NCBI GenBank assembly: GCA_937873135.1
Contig: CALMVQ010000140.1
Location: forward strand, 16,886-80,885
Source of the DNA: an uncultured Scytonema sp.
GTDB lineage: Bacteria; Cyanobacteriota; Cyanobacteriia; Cyanobacteriales; Nostocaceae
Reading direction: 5' to 3'
Length of the DNA: 64,000 nucleotides
Positions 17,017 through 26,987 of this stretch are shown one piece after another; position 1 is the first letter of the stretch; each line of letters opens with the position of its first letter. A program made the position numbers and the translations under genes. The notes beneath the pieces were generated by a model. That model was not told the DNA's origin and ran no database searches. It saw only the letters and a program-made list of their open reading frames with translations.

Positions 17017-19638
17017 TTAAACCACAATATTAACCAACTTTCCTGGTACGACAATCACTTTTTTGAGCACCTTACCCTCAATGTGACGTTGAGCAACTTC
17101 TGACTCAAGCGCATACTTCTCCAACTCAGTTTTATCTGCTTGCGCCGGAACTTGAAGCGTACCACGGGTTTTACCATTGACTTGAATCACCAAAGTTATT
17201 TCATCAGCGACTAACGCTGCCGGATCAAACTTAGGCCAAGCTTGAGTATGGACTGACTCGGTATTACCCAACTGATGCCACAATTCCTCAGAAATATGTG
17301 GTGCAAAGGGTGCAAGCAACAGAACTAAAGTCTGAATACCTTCTGCATAAACTGATGAATCTTTACTAATTGCATCTTCAAGCGAGTTTCTCAACTTCAT
17401 CAACTCAGAGACAGCTGTGTTGAATTGATATTCGCCCTCTAAGTCTTCTGTCACTTCTTTAATAGCAGTATGAATTGCCCGTCGCAATTCTTTCTCGGGT
17501 TTAGTCAGAGACGCAATGTTTTGCACCGCTACATTTGCTCTTGGCTGATTGCTAAAATCAAGCACTGATCGCCAAACTTTGTTTAAGAAGCGAGATTGTC
17601 CTTCAACGTCAGCGTCTTCCCATTCCAAGTCCTTTTCTGGAGGTGCTTTAAACAATATGAACATCCGTGCCGTATCTGCCCCGTACTGCCCCAAGACTTC
17701 CTCTGGATAGACGCCGTTGAATTTGGACTTGGACATCTTTTCTTTAAAGACTTCCAACTGTTCACCAGTTTCAGGATCTACAGGGTTTGCGGGATCGACT
17801 TGTGCCGGGGGAATATACTTCTTAGTCACGGGGTTTTTGTATGTGACTCCCTGCACCATGCCTTGAGTTAACAAGCGTTGGAAGGGTTCATCAACGTTTA
17901 ACAAGCCGCGATCGCGCAGTACCTTAGTAAAGAACCGCGAATACAACAGATGCAAAATCGCGTGTTCAATCCCACCCACATATTGATCCACTGGCATCCA
18001 ATCATTTGTCTTCACTGAGTCGAAAAGCTGTTGCTCATTCTTGGCATCAGGGTAGCGCAAGAAGTACCACGACGAATCAATAAAAGTATCCATCGTGTCT
18101 GTTTCCCGCTTCGCTTGCGTTCCACAAGTTGGACAAGGTACATTCATCCAACTTTCTATCTGAGACAAGGGTGAAGGGCCTCGTCCTGTAAATGCTACAT
18201 CATCAGGTAACAACACTGGCAAGTCTTCTTCCGGGACAGGTACCGTGCCACAGTTCGGACAGTAGATCACGGGTATTGGTGCGCCCCAATACCTCTGCCG
18301 CGAAATCAACCAATCGCGCAAGCGATATTGCACCCGCGCTTTGCCAAAGCCTTGTTTTTCCGCGTACTCTACAATCGCCCTCTTACCTTCAGTTGAAGTG
18401 ATGCCATCAAAAGAAGCGGAATTTACCAGAATTCCCGCTTCCGTATATGCCTGTTTTAGAGATGCCTCATAGCGCGTCTCCTCATTATCTGGAGGCACAA
18501 TGACGACTTTGATAGGCAAATTCTGTTCCTTGGCAAACTTGAAATCCCGCGCGTCGTGTGCCGGTACACCCATCACCGCACCTGTACCGTATTCATACAG
18601 CACATAGTCAGCAATCCAGATAGGAATTTCTTCCCCAGTGAACGGGTTAATTGCTATTCCACCAGTAGGAATACCGCGCTTTGGCTTGTCTTCAGCAGTG
18701 CGTTCTAACTCACTTTGGTTGGAGACTTCTTGAATAAACGTTTCCACTGCTGCAAGCCGTTCTGGTGTGGTGACAAGCTTCGTCAAGGGATGTTCTGGCG
18801 CTAATACCACGTAAGTTACCCCATAGACGGTATCCGGTCTAGTAGTGTATACACCAATTTTAGCCACTGAAGGATGATTTGTTGGTCCTACAGACAATTC
18901 ATCCATTGCCGTCGTAACTCCGACAATCGGAAATTCCAAGTAGGCACCTGTGGATTTACCGATCCAGTTTGCCTGCATTAACTTGACTCGTTCAGGCCAA
19001 CCTGTCAACTTGTCAAGGTCATTTAATAATTCTTCAGCATAATCGGTAATCTTCAAAAACCACTGCCGTAAGAGTTTCCGTTCAACTTTGGCACCACTGC
19101 GCCAAGAATGTCCTTCGCTATCAACTTGTTCGTTTGCCAACACAGTTTGGTCAATCGGATCCCAGTTTACTGCAGCTTCTTTTTGGTAAGCCAACCCGAC
19201 TTTCAAAAACTGTAAGAAAATCCATTGCGTCCACTTGTAATAATCTGGCGAACAAGTGGCAAGTTCGCGATCCCAGTCAATAGACAAACCAAGAGGCTTT
19301 AACTGTTGCCGCATCTGGGTGATATTTTGATAAGTCCACTGTGCAGGTGGAACGCCGCGATCAATCGCGGCATTTTCTGCTGGCAAACCAAAGGCATCCC
19401 AACCCATTGGATGCAGTACCCGATACCCTTGCATCCTTTTGAGGCGAGCAATAACGTCAGTAATCGTATAATTACGGACGTGACCCATATGTAGGTTGCC
19501 TGATGGATAAGGGAACATTGCCAGAACGTAGAATTTAGGCTTGCTATTATCTGTAGAGGTCTGATCTAAGCCTAGTTCAGTCCATGTATGTTGCCATTTT
19601 TCCTCAATTTCTGCCGGGTTATATCGGGACTCCACCAA
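17017..19638 (-). CDS. leuS: Leucyl-tRNA synthetase
   Basis: It charges tRNA-Leu. The 873-residue length and order of parts are standard. The class I HIGH motif is HMGH at 50-53 in [11 protein letters not shown]. The CP1 editing domain carries [13 protein letters not shown] and [16 protein letters not shown] zinc-ribbon-like insertion has YCPNCG and CPTCG. The second signature is KMSKSKFNG, followed by the anticodon-binding helices and a C-terminal domain ending in [13 protein letters not shown] and [13 protein letters not shown]. The ATG start is well placed. It is transcribed alone, and no T-box is seen. Confidence 0.98.
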   Translation of the reverse strand: MVESRYNPAEIEEKWQHTWTELGLDQTSTDNSKPKFYVLAMFPYPSGNLHMGHVRNYTITDVIARLKRMQGYRVLHPMGWDAFGLPAENAAIDRGVPPAQWTYQNITQMRQQLKPLGLSIDWDRELATCSPDYYKWTQWIFLQFLKVGLAYQKEAAVNWDPIDQTVLANEQVDSEGHSWRSGAKVERKLLRQWFLKITDYAEELLNDLDKLTGWPERVKLMQANWIGKSTGAYLEFPIVGVTTAMDELSVGPTNHPSVAKIGVYTTRPDTVYGVTYVVLAPEHPLTKLVTTPERLAAVETFIQEVSNQSELERTAEDKPKRGIPTGGIAINPFTGEEIPIWIADYVLYEYGTGAVMGVPAHDARDFKFAKEQNLPIKVVIVPPDNEETRYEASLKQAYTEAGILVNSASFDGITSTEGKRAIVEYAEKQGFGKARVQYRLRDWLISRQRYWGAPIPVIYCPNCGTVPVPEEDLPVLLPDDVAFTGRGPSPLSQIESWMNVPCPTCGTQAKRETDTMDTFIDSSWYFLRYPDAKNEQQLFDSVKTNDWMPVDQYVGGIEHAILHLLYSRFFTKVLRDRGLLNVDEPFQRLLTQGMVQGVTYKNPVTKKYIPPAQVDPANPVDPETGEQLEVFKEKMSKSKFNGVYPEEVLGQYGADTARMFILFKAPPEKDLEWEDADVEGQSRFLNKVWRSVLDFSNQPRANVAVQNIASLTKPEKELRRAIHTAIKEVTEDLEGEYQFNTAVSELMKLRNSLEDAISKDSSVYAEGIQTLVLLLAPFAPHISEELWHQLGNTESVHTQAWPKFDPAALVADEITLVIQVNGKTRGTLQVPAQADKTELEKYALESEVAQRHIEGKVLKKVIVVPGKLVNIVV

Positions 19639-19902
19639 AAATACTCCTACTTAATTTATAATCGTCTCTGCCTCATTTTAAATGGTAGATAGAGGAATCG
19701 GTTGGTTATTGAAGAAGAATTCAGCAGTTAGTAGTTATAGCAATCCTGTTTGAGTATGATAAAAGCTACCTAAAATTACCTCCTCTACGCTATCGCGTGG
19801 AAGAATTGGGCAGGTAGATCATCGCTTGTGTACAGTAGAAGCGTGGGTGAAGATACATCGAAAGATTTTGGAGTGGCGATCACGGAGACGAAGGAAATAA
19901 GA

Positions 19903-20343
19903 ATGGCTGAATTGACTGCTTCACCTTTGTGCCTACGAGTATTTGTCTACGGTACTCTCAAACCAGGTGAAGCAAATTATCAAAAATACTGTGCTGGTAA
20001 GGTGATAGACTCAAAGAAAGCTTTCGCACTGGGTAAATTATTTGCTTTACCGATGGGTTATCCAGCAATGATTCCTGGGGATAGTCCGGTACACGGATAT
20101 TTACTCTCTTTTACCGACGCGACGGTTTTAAGCGCTTTAGACGAATTGGAAGATTATCAGCCAGCAAATACTGCCTCTGAAAATCTTTACAATAGACAAC
20201 GTGTAGAAATCTATCGCCCACAGAGTGGTTCGCTTGGCTTAGGTTGGGTTTATTTAATGACGAGTGAAGCCGTTTGCCAATTAGGGGGTGTATTACTACC
20301 TGATGGCTGGTGGAGTGGGACTACAGATCCGGAAGCTTTATGA
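19903..20343 (+). CDS. Gamma-glutamylcyclotransferase family protein (AIG2-like)
   Basis: The 146 residues begin, after a short tail, with LRVFVYGTLKPGEANY, the YGxLKxG nucleotide-binding signature of the AIG2/GGCT fold. The conserved core continues with GYPAMIPG, VHGYLLSF and LDELEDYQ, the last holding the family's catalytic-type Glu. I chose ATG 19903, preceded by AAGGA, over the longer frame that begins at GTG 19828. It is distinct in sequence from the GGCT-like gene at the left edge. Likely substrates are gamma-glutamyl amines or peptides; the specificity is unknown. Confidence 0.85.
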   Translation: MAELTASPLCLRVFVYGTLKPGEANYQKYCAGKVIDSKKAFALGKLFALPMGYPAMIPGDSPVHGYLLSFTDATVLSALDELEDYQPANTASENLYNRQRVEIYRPQSGSLGLGWVYLMTSEAVCQLGGVLLPDGWWSGTTDPEAL

Positions 20344-20427
20344 GTTATGAGTATAGAAAGGCGCTGTGGCGCGTCTTTAATAAGAGTTATAAATTAAGAA
20401 TTCTCAGTTATAAATTTTTCTACTCAC

Positions 20428-20448
20428 TCCTGTCTCCTGTCTCCTGTC
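20428..20448. repeat. Heptameric tandem repeat, TCCTGTC x3
   Basis: Three perfect TCCTGTC units lie in the gap between the convergent GGCT-like and anti-sigma genes. Confidence 0.8.
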
Positions 20449-20515
20449 TTTATTCCCCTGACTTAACTCATCACTTATTTGCCTCCATGATCGCGTGTTG
20501 CTGTAGGGATGTGAA

Positions 20516-21145
20516 TTAATCTAGGTTTTTTTCCATATGCGGTCCGGCTGTTGGCTGCGTCTGATACATTGGGGGTCTACGAGAGGCTTCCGCTGCTTTG
20601 GGAATTGGAACCACCGGGTTATTAATAGCTACCATCAGTGGTGAACCAGTAGCAGGCTGCGATTTCGTTTGTGCCTGTTTTATTGGTTCTGTAGTTGTTT
20701 GTTTATAAGCCAGTTGAGGTGTCCGTCCTTCACCATTTATCAGCAACCCAGACACAGCGCCGAGTGCACAAGCTGCGATCGCCACACCTCCAAACATCCA
20801 CCCTGTTATAGAACGGCGGTGCAAACGTTTCATCACCTGCTGGACTGTTTCTTCTACTGGCTGCTGTGGCTGTGGCACTGGAAGAGTCCGCAAGCCTTGC
20901 CTGATCTTTACTTGTCGGGCATACAAGCTTTGAACGGTTGGGTCATTTGCCAACCATTCTTCAACTTGCTTTCGTTCAGCAACCGTTAGCTCACCGTCGA
21001 GGTAAGCACTTAATAACTCGAAGCCATCACGCTTCATCATACGCATAGCACCCGTTGATTCATTGGTATGCTTATCATTCCTTTCTAGCAAATTTTTATA
21101 AAGTTGCAAGTAGGAACTGTTATCAAACTGAGAATCAGTGTTCAT
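20516..21145 (-). CDS. Membrane-anchored anti-sigma factor, probable regulator of the adjacent ECF sigma factor
   Basis: About 209 residues from the ATG at 21145; a longer GTG start at 21181 is possible. The cytoplasmic part has DGFELLSAYLDGELTVAER and VEEWLANDP, the helix pattern of anti-sigma domains that clasp ECF sigma factors, though without the zinc HxxxCxxC motif. One membrane helix (about GWMFGGVAIAACALGAVSGLL) follows, then a Gln/Pro-rich extracytoplasmic tail. It lies 152 bp downstream of the sigma gene on the same strand, so the two form an operon in which signal on the far side of the membrane would free the sigma factor. The pairing is inference from order and topology. Confidence 0.8.
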   Translation of the reverse strand: MNTDSQFDNSSYLQLYKNLLERNDKHTNESTGAMRMMKRDGFELLSAYLDGELTVAERKQVEEWLANDPTVQSLYARQVKIRQGLRTLPVPQPQQPVEETVQQVMKRLHRRSITGWMFGGVAIAACALGAVSGLLINGEGRTPQLAYKQTTTEPIKQAQTKSQPATGSPLMVAINNPVVPIPKAAEASRRPPMYQTQPTAGPHMEKNLD

Positions 21146-21297
21146 CTTAACATTATTACCAATTCCTACTTGGGTACACACAGTGGATCAGCCGGAAAAA
21201 TCAATTTTTCTCCTTTTGGCACAAGCACTTGGCATTTTCTTTAAAATTTAATGAATTTCTCAATTCTGCCACACATTTAAAGAATTAATACTGTAAT

Positions 21298-22035
21298 TTA
21301 GCTATCTAGATAATTTTGCAGCTGAGCTTGCAATCTGGCTCTAGCTCTGGCTATTCTCGACTTCACTGTTCCCAAGGAAACTCCAGTAATTTCGGCAATT
21401 TCTTCATATGCCATACCTTCGATTTCTCTGAGGACAATAGTAGTGCGGAAAACCTCTGGCAAATCAGCGATCGCAAGACGCAGTTGCTCGTAAAACTCAC
21501 GAGTGGTCAGTTCCTCCTCAGGTCCTGGGGTATCTCCTGCAATCTCCCAATCCATTTCGCCGTCGTCTACTGAACGGGGAGCATCAAGCGACAAGGGACT
21601 CACAACCCGCTTGCGTTTGCGTAACTCATCGTAAAACAAGTTGGTCGCAATACGACTTAACCAGCCCCGGAACTTTGCTGGTTCTTGTAACCGATTGATA
21701 TTCCGATAAACTCGAATCCAAACTTCCTGAGCCAAATCAGCTCGATCAGCCCAATCTGGAGCCAAATGATATAAAACCCTATCAACTTGGGATTGATAGC
21801 GTCGCAGTAGTTCCGCAAAAGCAGCACGGTCTGGTCGCAAGCCAGATTGACAGCGCAAAATCAGGTCGTGATTGGAGAGTTTGTCAACTTGTACCGACGC
21901 TTCCGGAAGCCTTGTTTCAACAGTTGACCAGGATACAGTAATCGATTGACTCATAGATCGTACTGGCTTTAAAACATCCCTATCAATTAGACCTGCTAAT
22001 GGGTGAGATGTTTCTCTTAAGAGTGCCGGATTCAC
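21298..22035 (-). CDS. sigG: ECF RNA polymerase sigma factor, SigG-like
   Basis: The 245-residue protein has sigma region 2 (LLRRYQSQVDRVLYHLAPD, DLAQEVWIRVYRNI and RFRGW-type FRGWLSRIATNLFYDELRKRKR) and region 4 (LPEVFRTTIVLREIEGMAYEEIAEITG and LGTVKSRIARARARL). Regions 1 and 3 are missing, as in ECF factors. The length, the N-terminal tail and the pairing with an anti-sigma gene match cyanobacterial SigG, which directs envelope and heat stress genes. The frame opens at GTG 22035; ATG 21954 (MSQSITVSW) is an alternative start. Self-regulation is usual for this class. Confidence 0.85.
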   Translation of the reverse strand: MNPALLRETSHPLAGLIDRDVLKPVRSMSQSITVSWSTVETRLPEASVQVDKLSNHDLILRCQSGLRPDRAAFAELLRRYQSQVDRVLYHLAPDWADRADLAQEVWIRVYRNINRLQEPAKFRGWLSRIATNLFYDELRKRKRVVSPLSLDAPRSVDDGEMDWEIAGDTPGPEEELTTREFYEQLRLAIADLPEVFRTTIVLREIEGMAYEEIAEITGVSLGTVKSRIARARARLQAQLQNYLDS

Positions 22036-22586
22036 GACTGGAACACTTCATTAGGTCATGATCGCGTAGTAATCACACGGATTTTGTTATGTACAGTTAT
22101 GCTACTCTGAACAACTGACTACTCATCCTTGCCAAAAGACTATTAATTTGCTATATACATTTTGCCGAATTTTTACAGAGGACGCGCGGAAATGTAGAGA
22201 CGCTCCGCTTTGTTACGTCTATATAAGAGTCACCAGTCAGGAGACAAAAGTTATTATTCTCTCCATTCAAACATATAGCTGGATATTTACGGATGGTAGG
22301 TGTCTTAACAACAATTTTTCATGATCACCTACAAACATGCCCTTAAGGCTCAGCTCAAATCATATAAAAAAGAATTTTTTTAATTTTTTCATCTTCAGAA
22401 AACGTGGCGAAAAAAAGGCATCCAAATTAAATAGAACGCTCCGGAAATTCCTGGGAGTTCTGAGTTCTGAACTATGTGTTCTTCTTAAATCACAATCGGG
22501 TTCAAAATGTTTAGATATCTTAATAAAAATCGTCGGTCAATCGCCCAAAATTCTGTTGAATTCTGTCATCTGACTCCTGCTGCTTG
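22036..22586. other. Intergenic region upstream of sigG
   Basis: No gene is supported. TGTAGAGACGCTCCGC at 22193-22208 belongs to the dispersed GTAGAGACG hairpin family also seen near 3780 and 25710. The 78-codon frame at 22337-22573 is basic and low in complexity, without ribosome-binding site, and is treated as chance. Confidence 0.45.
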
Positions 22587-22739
22587 TTAGTTTTTTTTCA
22601 GAGTTACCAGAATTTTTGTTGTAACTTTCGTCGCCTGCTGATAACTAGCATCATCATGATGTTGATGAGGTCCGCGAACTTGCAAAAATAGACTGAGGGA
22701 AAATGTAATCGAGACAGCCAACAATAGTTTTTCAATCAT
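22587..22739 (-). CDS. Small single-span membrane or exported peptide with His-rich segment
   Basis: Fifty codons start MIEKLLLAVSITFSLSLFLQ, a clear N-terminal hydrophobic helix (about 4-20), followed by VRGPHQHHDDASYQQ with three histidines in four positions and two aspartates, then a Thr/Lys tail. GGGAG lies 6 nt upstream of the ATG, a strong ribosome-binding site. The His-Asp cluster could bind a metal ion outside the membrane, but this is only a possibility. It lies between the sigma gene and the L,D-transpeptidase gene. It is too short for most automated calls. Confidence 0.65.
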   Translation of the reverse strand: MIEKLLLAVSITFSLSLFLQVRGPHQHHDDASYQQATKVTTKILVTLKKN

Positions 22740-23152
22740 GGTTTTTCTCCCACCTACACCTTCGTATTTGATTGCTACTGCACTTATACAGTTCCAAGAA
22801 GTCAGGTTTATTTCTTAGAGTTTTTCAAGTTTGTGCAGTGACAAAATTGCCATAGCCTTAGTTTGCCCACTACTATGAGCAGATTTATAAGGAAAATACG
22901 AAAACTTTGTGAAATTTTGAAAAATAGGAGAAAAGAGACAGGAGGCAAGCGAGCCTCAAAGATATAGAGACACTCTATTTGAAACGTCTGTACATTGAGA
23001 GCGTGGAGTCAGGAATTATTCATCTCCCTGCCCCCAACTCCAAACTCTCGACTCCCCTTGCTCCCCTTGCTCCCTCTTTCCTCTTCGTATGACAGGTGAA
23101 TTTAGATAAGATAAAAGCTAACTGGGTATGCTGAAGAGAATAGGCGATAGCA

Positions 23153-23815
23153 ATGGTAAGAAATGAATTTGTAACGCGTGCAGCAATGTTGCTCTGTTTT
23201 AGTACAGCAATACTATATCTCGCTGTGCATTGGAGATTCACCGCTTCTAAGACACCAACTCATAAGTTGGAGACAGGTGAAAAACTTAGAGCGAACGCAG
23301 CAACAACCGTTCAGAAGCCGTGGGACTTTGTGCTGGGTAACAAACAGAATGCAAATGGATATTATCAGCAAAATGCACTATTTGCTCAAACAGCTACACA
23401 ACAATTATCTAACAACCTTGCATCTCAAGAGACACAAGTCGTTGTACATTTAAGCGATCGCCGCGTTTATGTTTACCGATTTGGTCAGGTGATTGCCAGT
23501 TATCCAATTGGTGTCGGTAAAAAGGGTTGGGAAACGCCTATAGGTTCTTATCAAGTTATAAACAAGCAACCATTACCAATATGGCGTCACCCAATTACGG
23601 GTCAAATATTTCCATCTGGATCTGATAGTCCTTTAGGGGATCGATGGATTGGTTTTTGGTCAGATGGACGCAATCAAATTGGCTTTCATGGCACACCAGA
23701 AGAGAAACTGGTAGGAACCTCTGTATCCCACGGCTGCTTGAGAATGCGTAATGCTGACGTGCGAATGTTGTATAACCAAGTAAAAATAAGCACAAAAGTA
23801 CAAGTGCGTCAATAG
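23153..23815 (+). CDS. L,D-transpeptidase (YkuD family)
   Basis: It cross-links peptidoglycan stems or attaches proteins to them in the periplasm. The 220 residues contain one N-terminal membrane segment (about 9-27), a spacer rich in Gln/Asn and a YkuD domain from about 95. The catalytic motif is complete: GFHGT with His179 and SHGCLRM at 192-198 with Cys195 and Arg197. The domain ends close to the C terminus, so no peptidoglycan-binding module is present. Its closeness to the sigG region suggests envelope-stress control, but it is on the opposite strand with its own promoter. Confidence 0.93.
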   Translation: MVRNEFVTRAAMLLCFSTAILYLAVHWRFTASKTPTHKLETGEKLRANAATTVQKPWDFVLGNKQNANGYYQQNALFAQTATQQLSNNLASQETQVVVHLSDRRVYVYRFGQVIASYPIGVGKKGWETPIGSYQVINKQPLPIWRHPITGQIFPSGSDSPLGDRWIGFWSDGRNQIGFHGTPEEKLVGTSVSHGCLRMRNADVRMLYNQVKISTKVQVRQ

Positions 23816-23893
23816 TCATTTCTCCAAAATCCAATATGCTTGGTAAATTGCTTTTTGTCTACTAACAACTCACTCTTGACAAATGACCAATAA

Positions 23894-24457
23894 CTAATGT
23901 TGTGATTTTTGCTCAAAATGTGGAGCATAAGCTTGGAGTAAGGTACTTACTTGACGCAATACCTCATTGCCAGTATTTTTACTGGCAACAGGTGTTCCAT
24001 CATTCGGTCTGTGGAGGTTACGAGCGATCGCTGCATTGACTTGCTGGGCAATTAATTCCTGAAGTTCTGTCTTAGCATGTTGGCGCTGATAGTTGGCACC
24101 TTCTTCTGTCGTTGCATATAGGGGTGGTAGGCGGTTTAGGGCGTAAGCGGCAATGTCTCCGACATCAAGCGAACTTTCACTAGCAGCTTCAATTTCTGCG
24201 ACGCTGGCGATCGCCTCCGTCAGCACCAATTCTTCCATAACGTTAATAAACTGTTTGCGTGGTACCGCCACCACTTCCCCAGTTAATAAAGCCCCCATGA
24301 GCTGATCGAGCGCCATGTACTCTTCAATTGAGAGTTCTGAAGCGTGATCGCAAATTCGTCCGACTTCTGCTTCCATGACTGGTGTCAGATAACCATCCTG
24401 GAGAGCTTGTTCTACAATTTTTTCAATACTCATAACACTCATTATCATATTAACCAC
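23894..24457 (-). CDS. ComFB-family protein, probable c-di-GMP receptor
   Basis: The 187-residue soluble protein has the ComFB core at about 85-150: FINVMEELVLTEAI, DVGDIAAYALNRLPPLYATT and EEGANYQRQHAK. The last two are the conserved Leu-Asn-Arg-Leu-Pro-Pro-x-Tyr and Arg-Gln segments. Cyanobacterial proteins of this family (CdgR) bind cyclic di-GMP and affect cell size and motility; this is known for homologues, not shown here. The N-terminal 80 residues are helical. Several nearby ATGs (24457, 24439 and 24433) leave the exact start open. It runs in the same direction as the M23 peptidase gene 98 bp upstream. Confidence 0.85.
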   Translation of the reverse strand: MVNMIMSVMSIEKIVEQALQDGYLTPVMEAEVGRICDHASELSIEEYMALDQLMGALLTGEVVAVPRKQFINVMEELVLTEAIASVAEIEAASESSLDVGDIAAYALNRLPPLYATTEEGANYQRQHAKTELQELIAQQVNAAIARNLHRPNDGTPVASKNTGNEVLRQVSTLLQAYAPHFEQKSQH

Positions 24458-24555
24458 CTCAGCAAGTCAGCGACGGCACGAATCCAATTTACTCTGCACC
24501 ATGAAAAATTACCACCAAACATATTAATTAGTAGAGATAAAATTAATTATTTTTA

Positions 24556-25482
24556 CTAATTAATCAGTTCGGTTCGCCAGGGTACTGGATCGACAGATTG
24601 CCCATTGACATATAAACCCCAGTGCAAATGTGGACCAGTAGCAGCCCCTGTTGATCCCACCGCACCAATGACTTGACCTGGTTGGACAACATCGCCTTCC
24701 TTAACATTAATGCGACTCAGGTGCATGAAAATACTTGTCACTCCTTGACCGTGATCGATGCCAACTACGTTACCGTGAACCCGAAACCCTTCAGATACTC
24801 TTCCTACTAAAGCGACTCTTCCACCTGCTGGTGCAACTACAGGTGAACCCGCAGCCCCAGCATAGTCGATGCCACGATGGTAGTAATCCTTTGCAAATTT
24901 ACCATTATAGTAGCGACGCACACCATAAATTGTTGTGATTGGACCAGTATTTGGTTTTATAAAAACACCACTCCAATATTTTTGCGGTGTTTTGAGTGCC
25001 TTGAAAGCTGCTACAAGCTTTAATTCATGTTCCGTCGCTTCCAATCCCGCTTTTCCAGGGGGTAAATTAATGTGTTGTACGGGGAAAGTGCGATCGCCCA
25101 CCAGGATCAACAAGTTCTGTTCTTGATCTGCCCCTAAAACTCGAACTGTGATTTTTCCAGGTTTTTCTAGAGGCGTTGTGGGGATAAAAGCTCGGTATTG
25201 ATTGGGAGCAATTTCAAATGCTGGGTAAATATTTTCACCACTTGCCACTTTCAAATTACTGCTATTCGTTGAATTATCGGAGTTAATCACAACCGACAGT
25301 GTATCCCCCAAATGAGGATGAGATGGAGTTACCTGTACCTGTAAAGCCTCTACAGGTAGCGCCATCACAGGGATAGCAGCAAACATGCCCATTACCAAAT
25401 TGATCACAGGGCGTAAGAAGAGCAAATTCTTCACTGAATTGCTGGTGAGATCTTCGCAAATCATAATAGCTTTATATAACAA
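24556..25482 (-). CDS. M23 family metallopeptidase (LytM-type, peptidoglycan hydrolase or activator)
   Basis: The 308-residue exported protein has a hydrophobic segment at about 24-45. A beta-sandwich-like region (about 48-140) follows, then the zinc peptidase domain (about 185-300). The metal ligands are present: HRGID with His202 and Asp206, and HLHW with His285/His287. MHLSR and GQVIGAVGSTGAATGPH complete the signature. It probably cuts peptide cross-links in the cell wall. The intact ligands favour an active enzyme rather than an EnvC-like activator. Confidence 0.93.
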   Translation of the reverse strand: MLYKAIMICEDLTSNSVKNLLFLRPVINLVMGMFAAIPVMALPVEALQVQVTPSHPHLGDTLSVVINSDNSTNSSNLKVASGENIYPAFEIAPNQYRAFIPTTPLEKPGKITVRVLGADQEQNLLILVGDRTFPVQHINLPPGKAGLEATEHELKLVAAFKALKTPQKYWSGVFIKPNTGPITTIYGVRRYYNGKFAKDYYHRGIDYAGAAGSPVVAPAGGRVALVGRVSEGFRVHGNVVGIDHGQGVTSIFMHLSRINVKEGDVVQPGQVIGAVGSTGAATGPHLHWGLYVNGQSVDPVPWRTELIN

Positions 25483-26178
25483 AAGGACTGGCTGCCATCC
25501 TCAGTGAGAGGCTTGGCGATAAGTCAACTCATATCAAGTTTAGTTAAAAAGTGTTCAATCAACCATTATGTACATTTACTATAGTCAAAGCATCTCGCGC
25601 CTAAGTATAGGTGAATCCTATTATACTTCAATCCAGTTCTGTTAACGCGCTCTTGGTGGGAATTTTCGGCTGTGCACACTGTGAATCTGTTTGAAGTAGA
25701 AAGGCTTCATAGCGGAGCGTCTCTACATAGGTTGACGGTAAATAAATTATCCTAACTGAACCGTATTGGTCCGTAGCAGTCCTAAATCATTCGGCAGAAT
25801 TTAAGCAAAGCTACAACCGCACGACCGTTCCAAGGCATCGGGGGAACGAGCGCAGTACTTCATTTTTCTGTGTTCAAAAACTGACTTGAATCTAAAAAAA
25901 TGTTGCCATGAAGGGTAAATTTTCTTATAATTCCTGCACGCATTGCTGTATATTGAACACTTTTTTAATTTTTAATTCCTTAGTACAAGGGGCGCGGAAA
26001 TCAAGCGATCATAGCTATTTTCATTTTGCGACCCATTAAGAGCGCCAGCTCGGTTTCCGGAACCAGTTACCACTTAACGAGCCAAGACGAATTTTTCATT
26101 ATTTAATTCCGTGTTCGCGGTACCAGGGAGATGGCGGGTGGGGAGGAGGGAATGTGTCGCCATCTCTTATAATCTCCT
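25483..26178. other. Intergenic region
   Basis: This 696-bp stretch has no supported gene. At 25700-25721 there is another copy of the GCGGAGCGTCTCTACAT repeat, and the wording CTAACTGAACCGTATTGG near 25750 is shared with 3716 and 11712. Otherwise I see nothing in it. Confidence 0.5.
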
Positions 26179-26622
26179 CTACCCCCGGTTTTTAATCAAC
26201 ATGACTTGCACAATCTGTGTAGCGGTATCATCAGGAATTCCCAGAGATTGATACAGATCGTTCAAAAAGCCTTGTTCCTCTTGTGTCAAAATTCCTTCAG
26301 TCAATACCAAATCTGTGGCTACCGCAAAAGCCGCTTCCCGCAATTCATACGGTAAAGATTCTTTAGCTACATTAAATAAAGTATCAAATCCTTGCAGTTT
26401 CAGAATACTCAGGAGTTTGTCAAACATCCTGTTCATAACATCGTTGGAATAACTTCTGAACAGCTTCAGCCGAGACAATGTTGATGAAATACCAAGCGCT
26501 TGTTCATTTGAAAGACAACCGTCTGAGGTTGTTGCAGCTAAAGTAATGGCGGCGAAAGCTTCAGCAGGACTGAGTGCTTCTTGATTTTGGCTTTGCGTAA
26601 ATACACTGTCGAAAAAACCCAT
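26179..26622 (-). CDS. TerB-family (tellurite resistance-like) protein
   Basis: The 147 residues form an all-helical protein with the TerB pattern: AEAFAAITLAATTSDGCLSNEQ near the start, and AFAVATDLVLTEGILTQEEQGFL at about 103-125. Each has a small-residue helix followed by an acidic D/E-rich loop, as in the TerB metal-binding helical repeat. TerB-like domains occur in stress and phage-related systems, and the link to tellurite is historical. No other ter genes are nearby, so a role in tellurite resistance is not implied. Confidence 0.8.
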   Translation of the reverse strand: MGFFDSVFTQSQNQEALSPAEAFAAITLAATTSDGCLSNEQALGISSTLSRLKLFRSYSNDVMNRMFDKLLSILKLQGFDTLFNVAKESLPYELREAAFAVATDLVLTEGILTQEEQGFLNDLYQSLGIPDDTATQIVQVMLIKNRG

Positions 26623-26822
26623 TTTTTAGTATGTTCCTTTGTTAATTTCTCAGTAGTTATACAGGTGTCTATAACGAATGTGACTTATAGGTTTTCTGTA
26701 ATACTGTGAGGCTTCCATGCTCTAGTGTTCCCAGGTTTTTTTTTATGCGAACACTTGCAAATAATCGTTTTTAACAAGAAATAAACTTTTTGGGTTGAGG
26801 TAAGCAAAGCTACAGGAGGAGA

Positions 26823-26987
26823 CTATCCTCCAGGAAGTCGTTTCGGGTGAACGCGAACGGCTGATTTTTCTATTGTTTCGATTACCGCCAAGCCAATGCC
26901 GGAAGTCCCAATCAGCAGTACTACCGACATCAAGAAGGCTTTGACAAGCATATAGAGGGCTTCATCGAAGAAAATGTAGGTTGTCAT
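26823..26987 (-). CDS. Small single-span membrane protein (54 aa)
   Basis: The product MTTYIFFDEALYMLVKAFLM is followed by SVVLLIGTSGIGLAVIETIE and a basic tail ending in KRLPGG. Residues about 11-37 form one hydrophobic helix with a Gly-rich end, and AAGG lies 7 nt upstream of the ATG. Composition and topology argue for a real small membrane protein. I know no family for it. It is 191 bp upstream of the TerB-like gene in the same orientation. Confidence 0.5.
   Translation of the reverse strand: MTTYIFFDEALYMLVKAFLMSVVLLIGTSGIGLAVIETIEKSAVRVHPKRLPGG

Noticed and set aside
22337..22573. 78-codon frame upstream of sigG
   Set aside because: Basic, low complexity, A/T-rich, no start signal.
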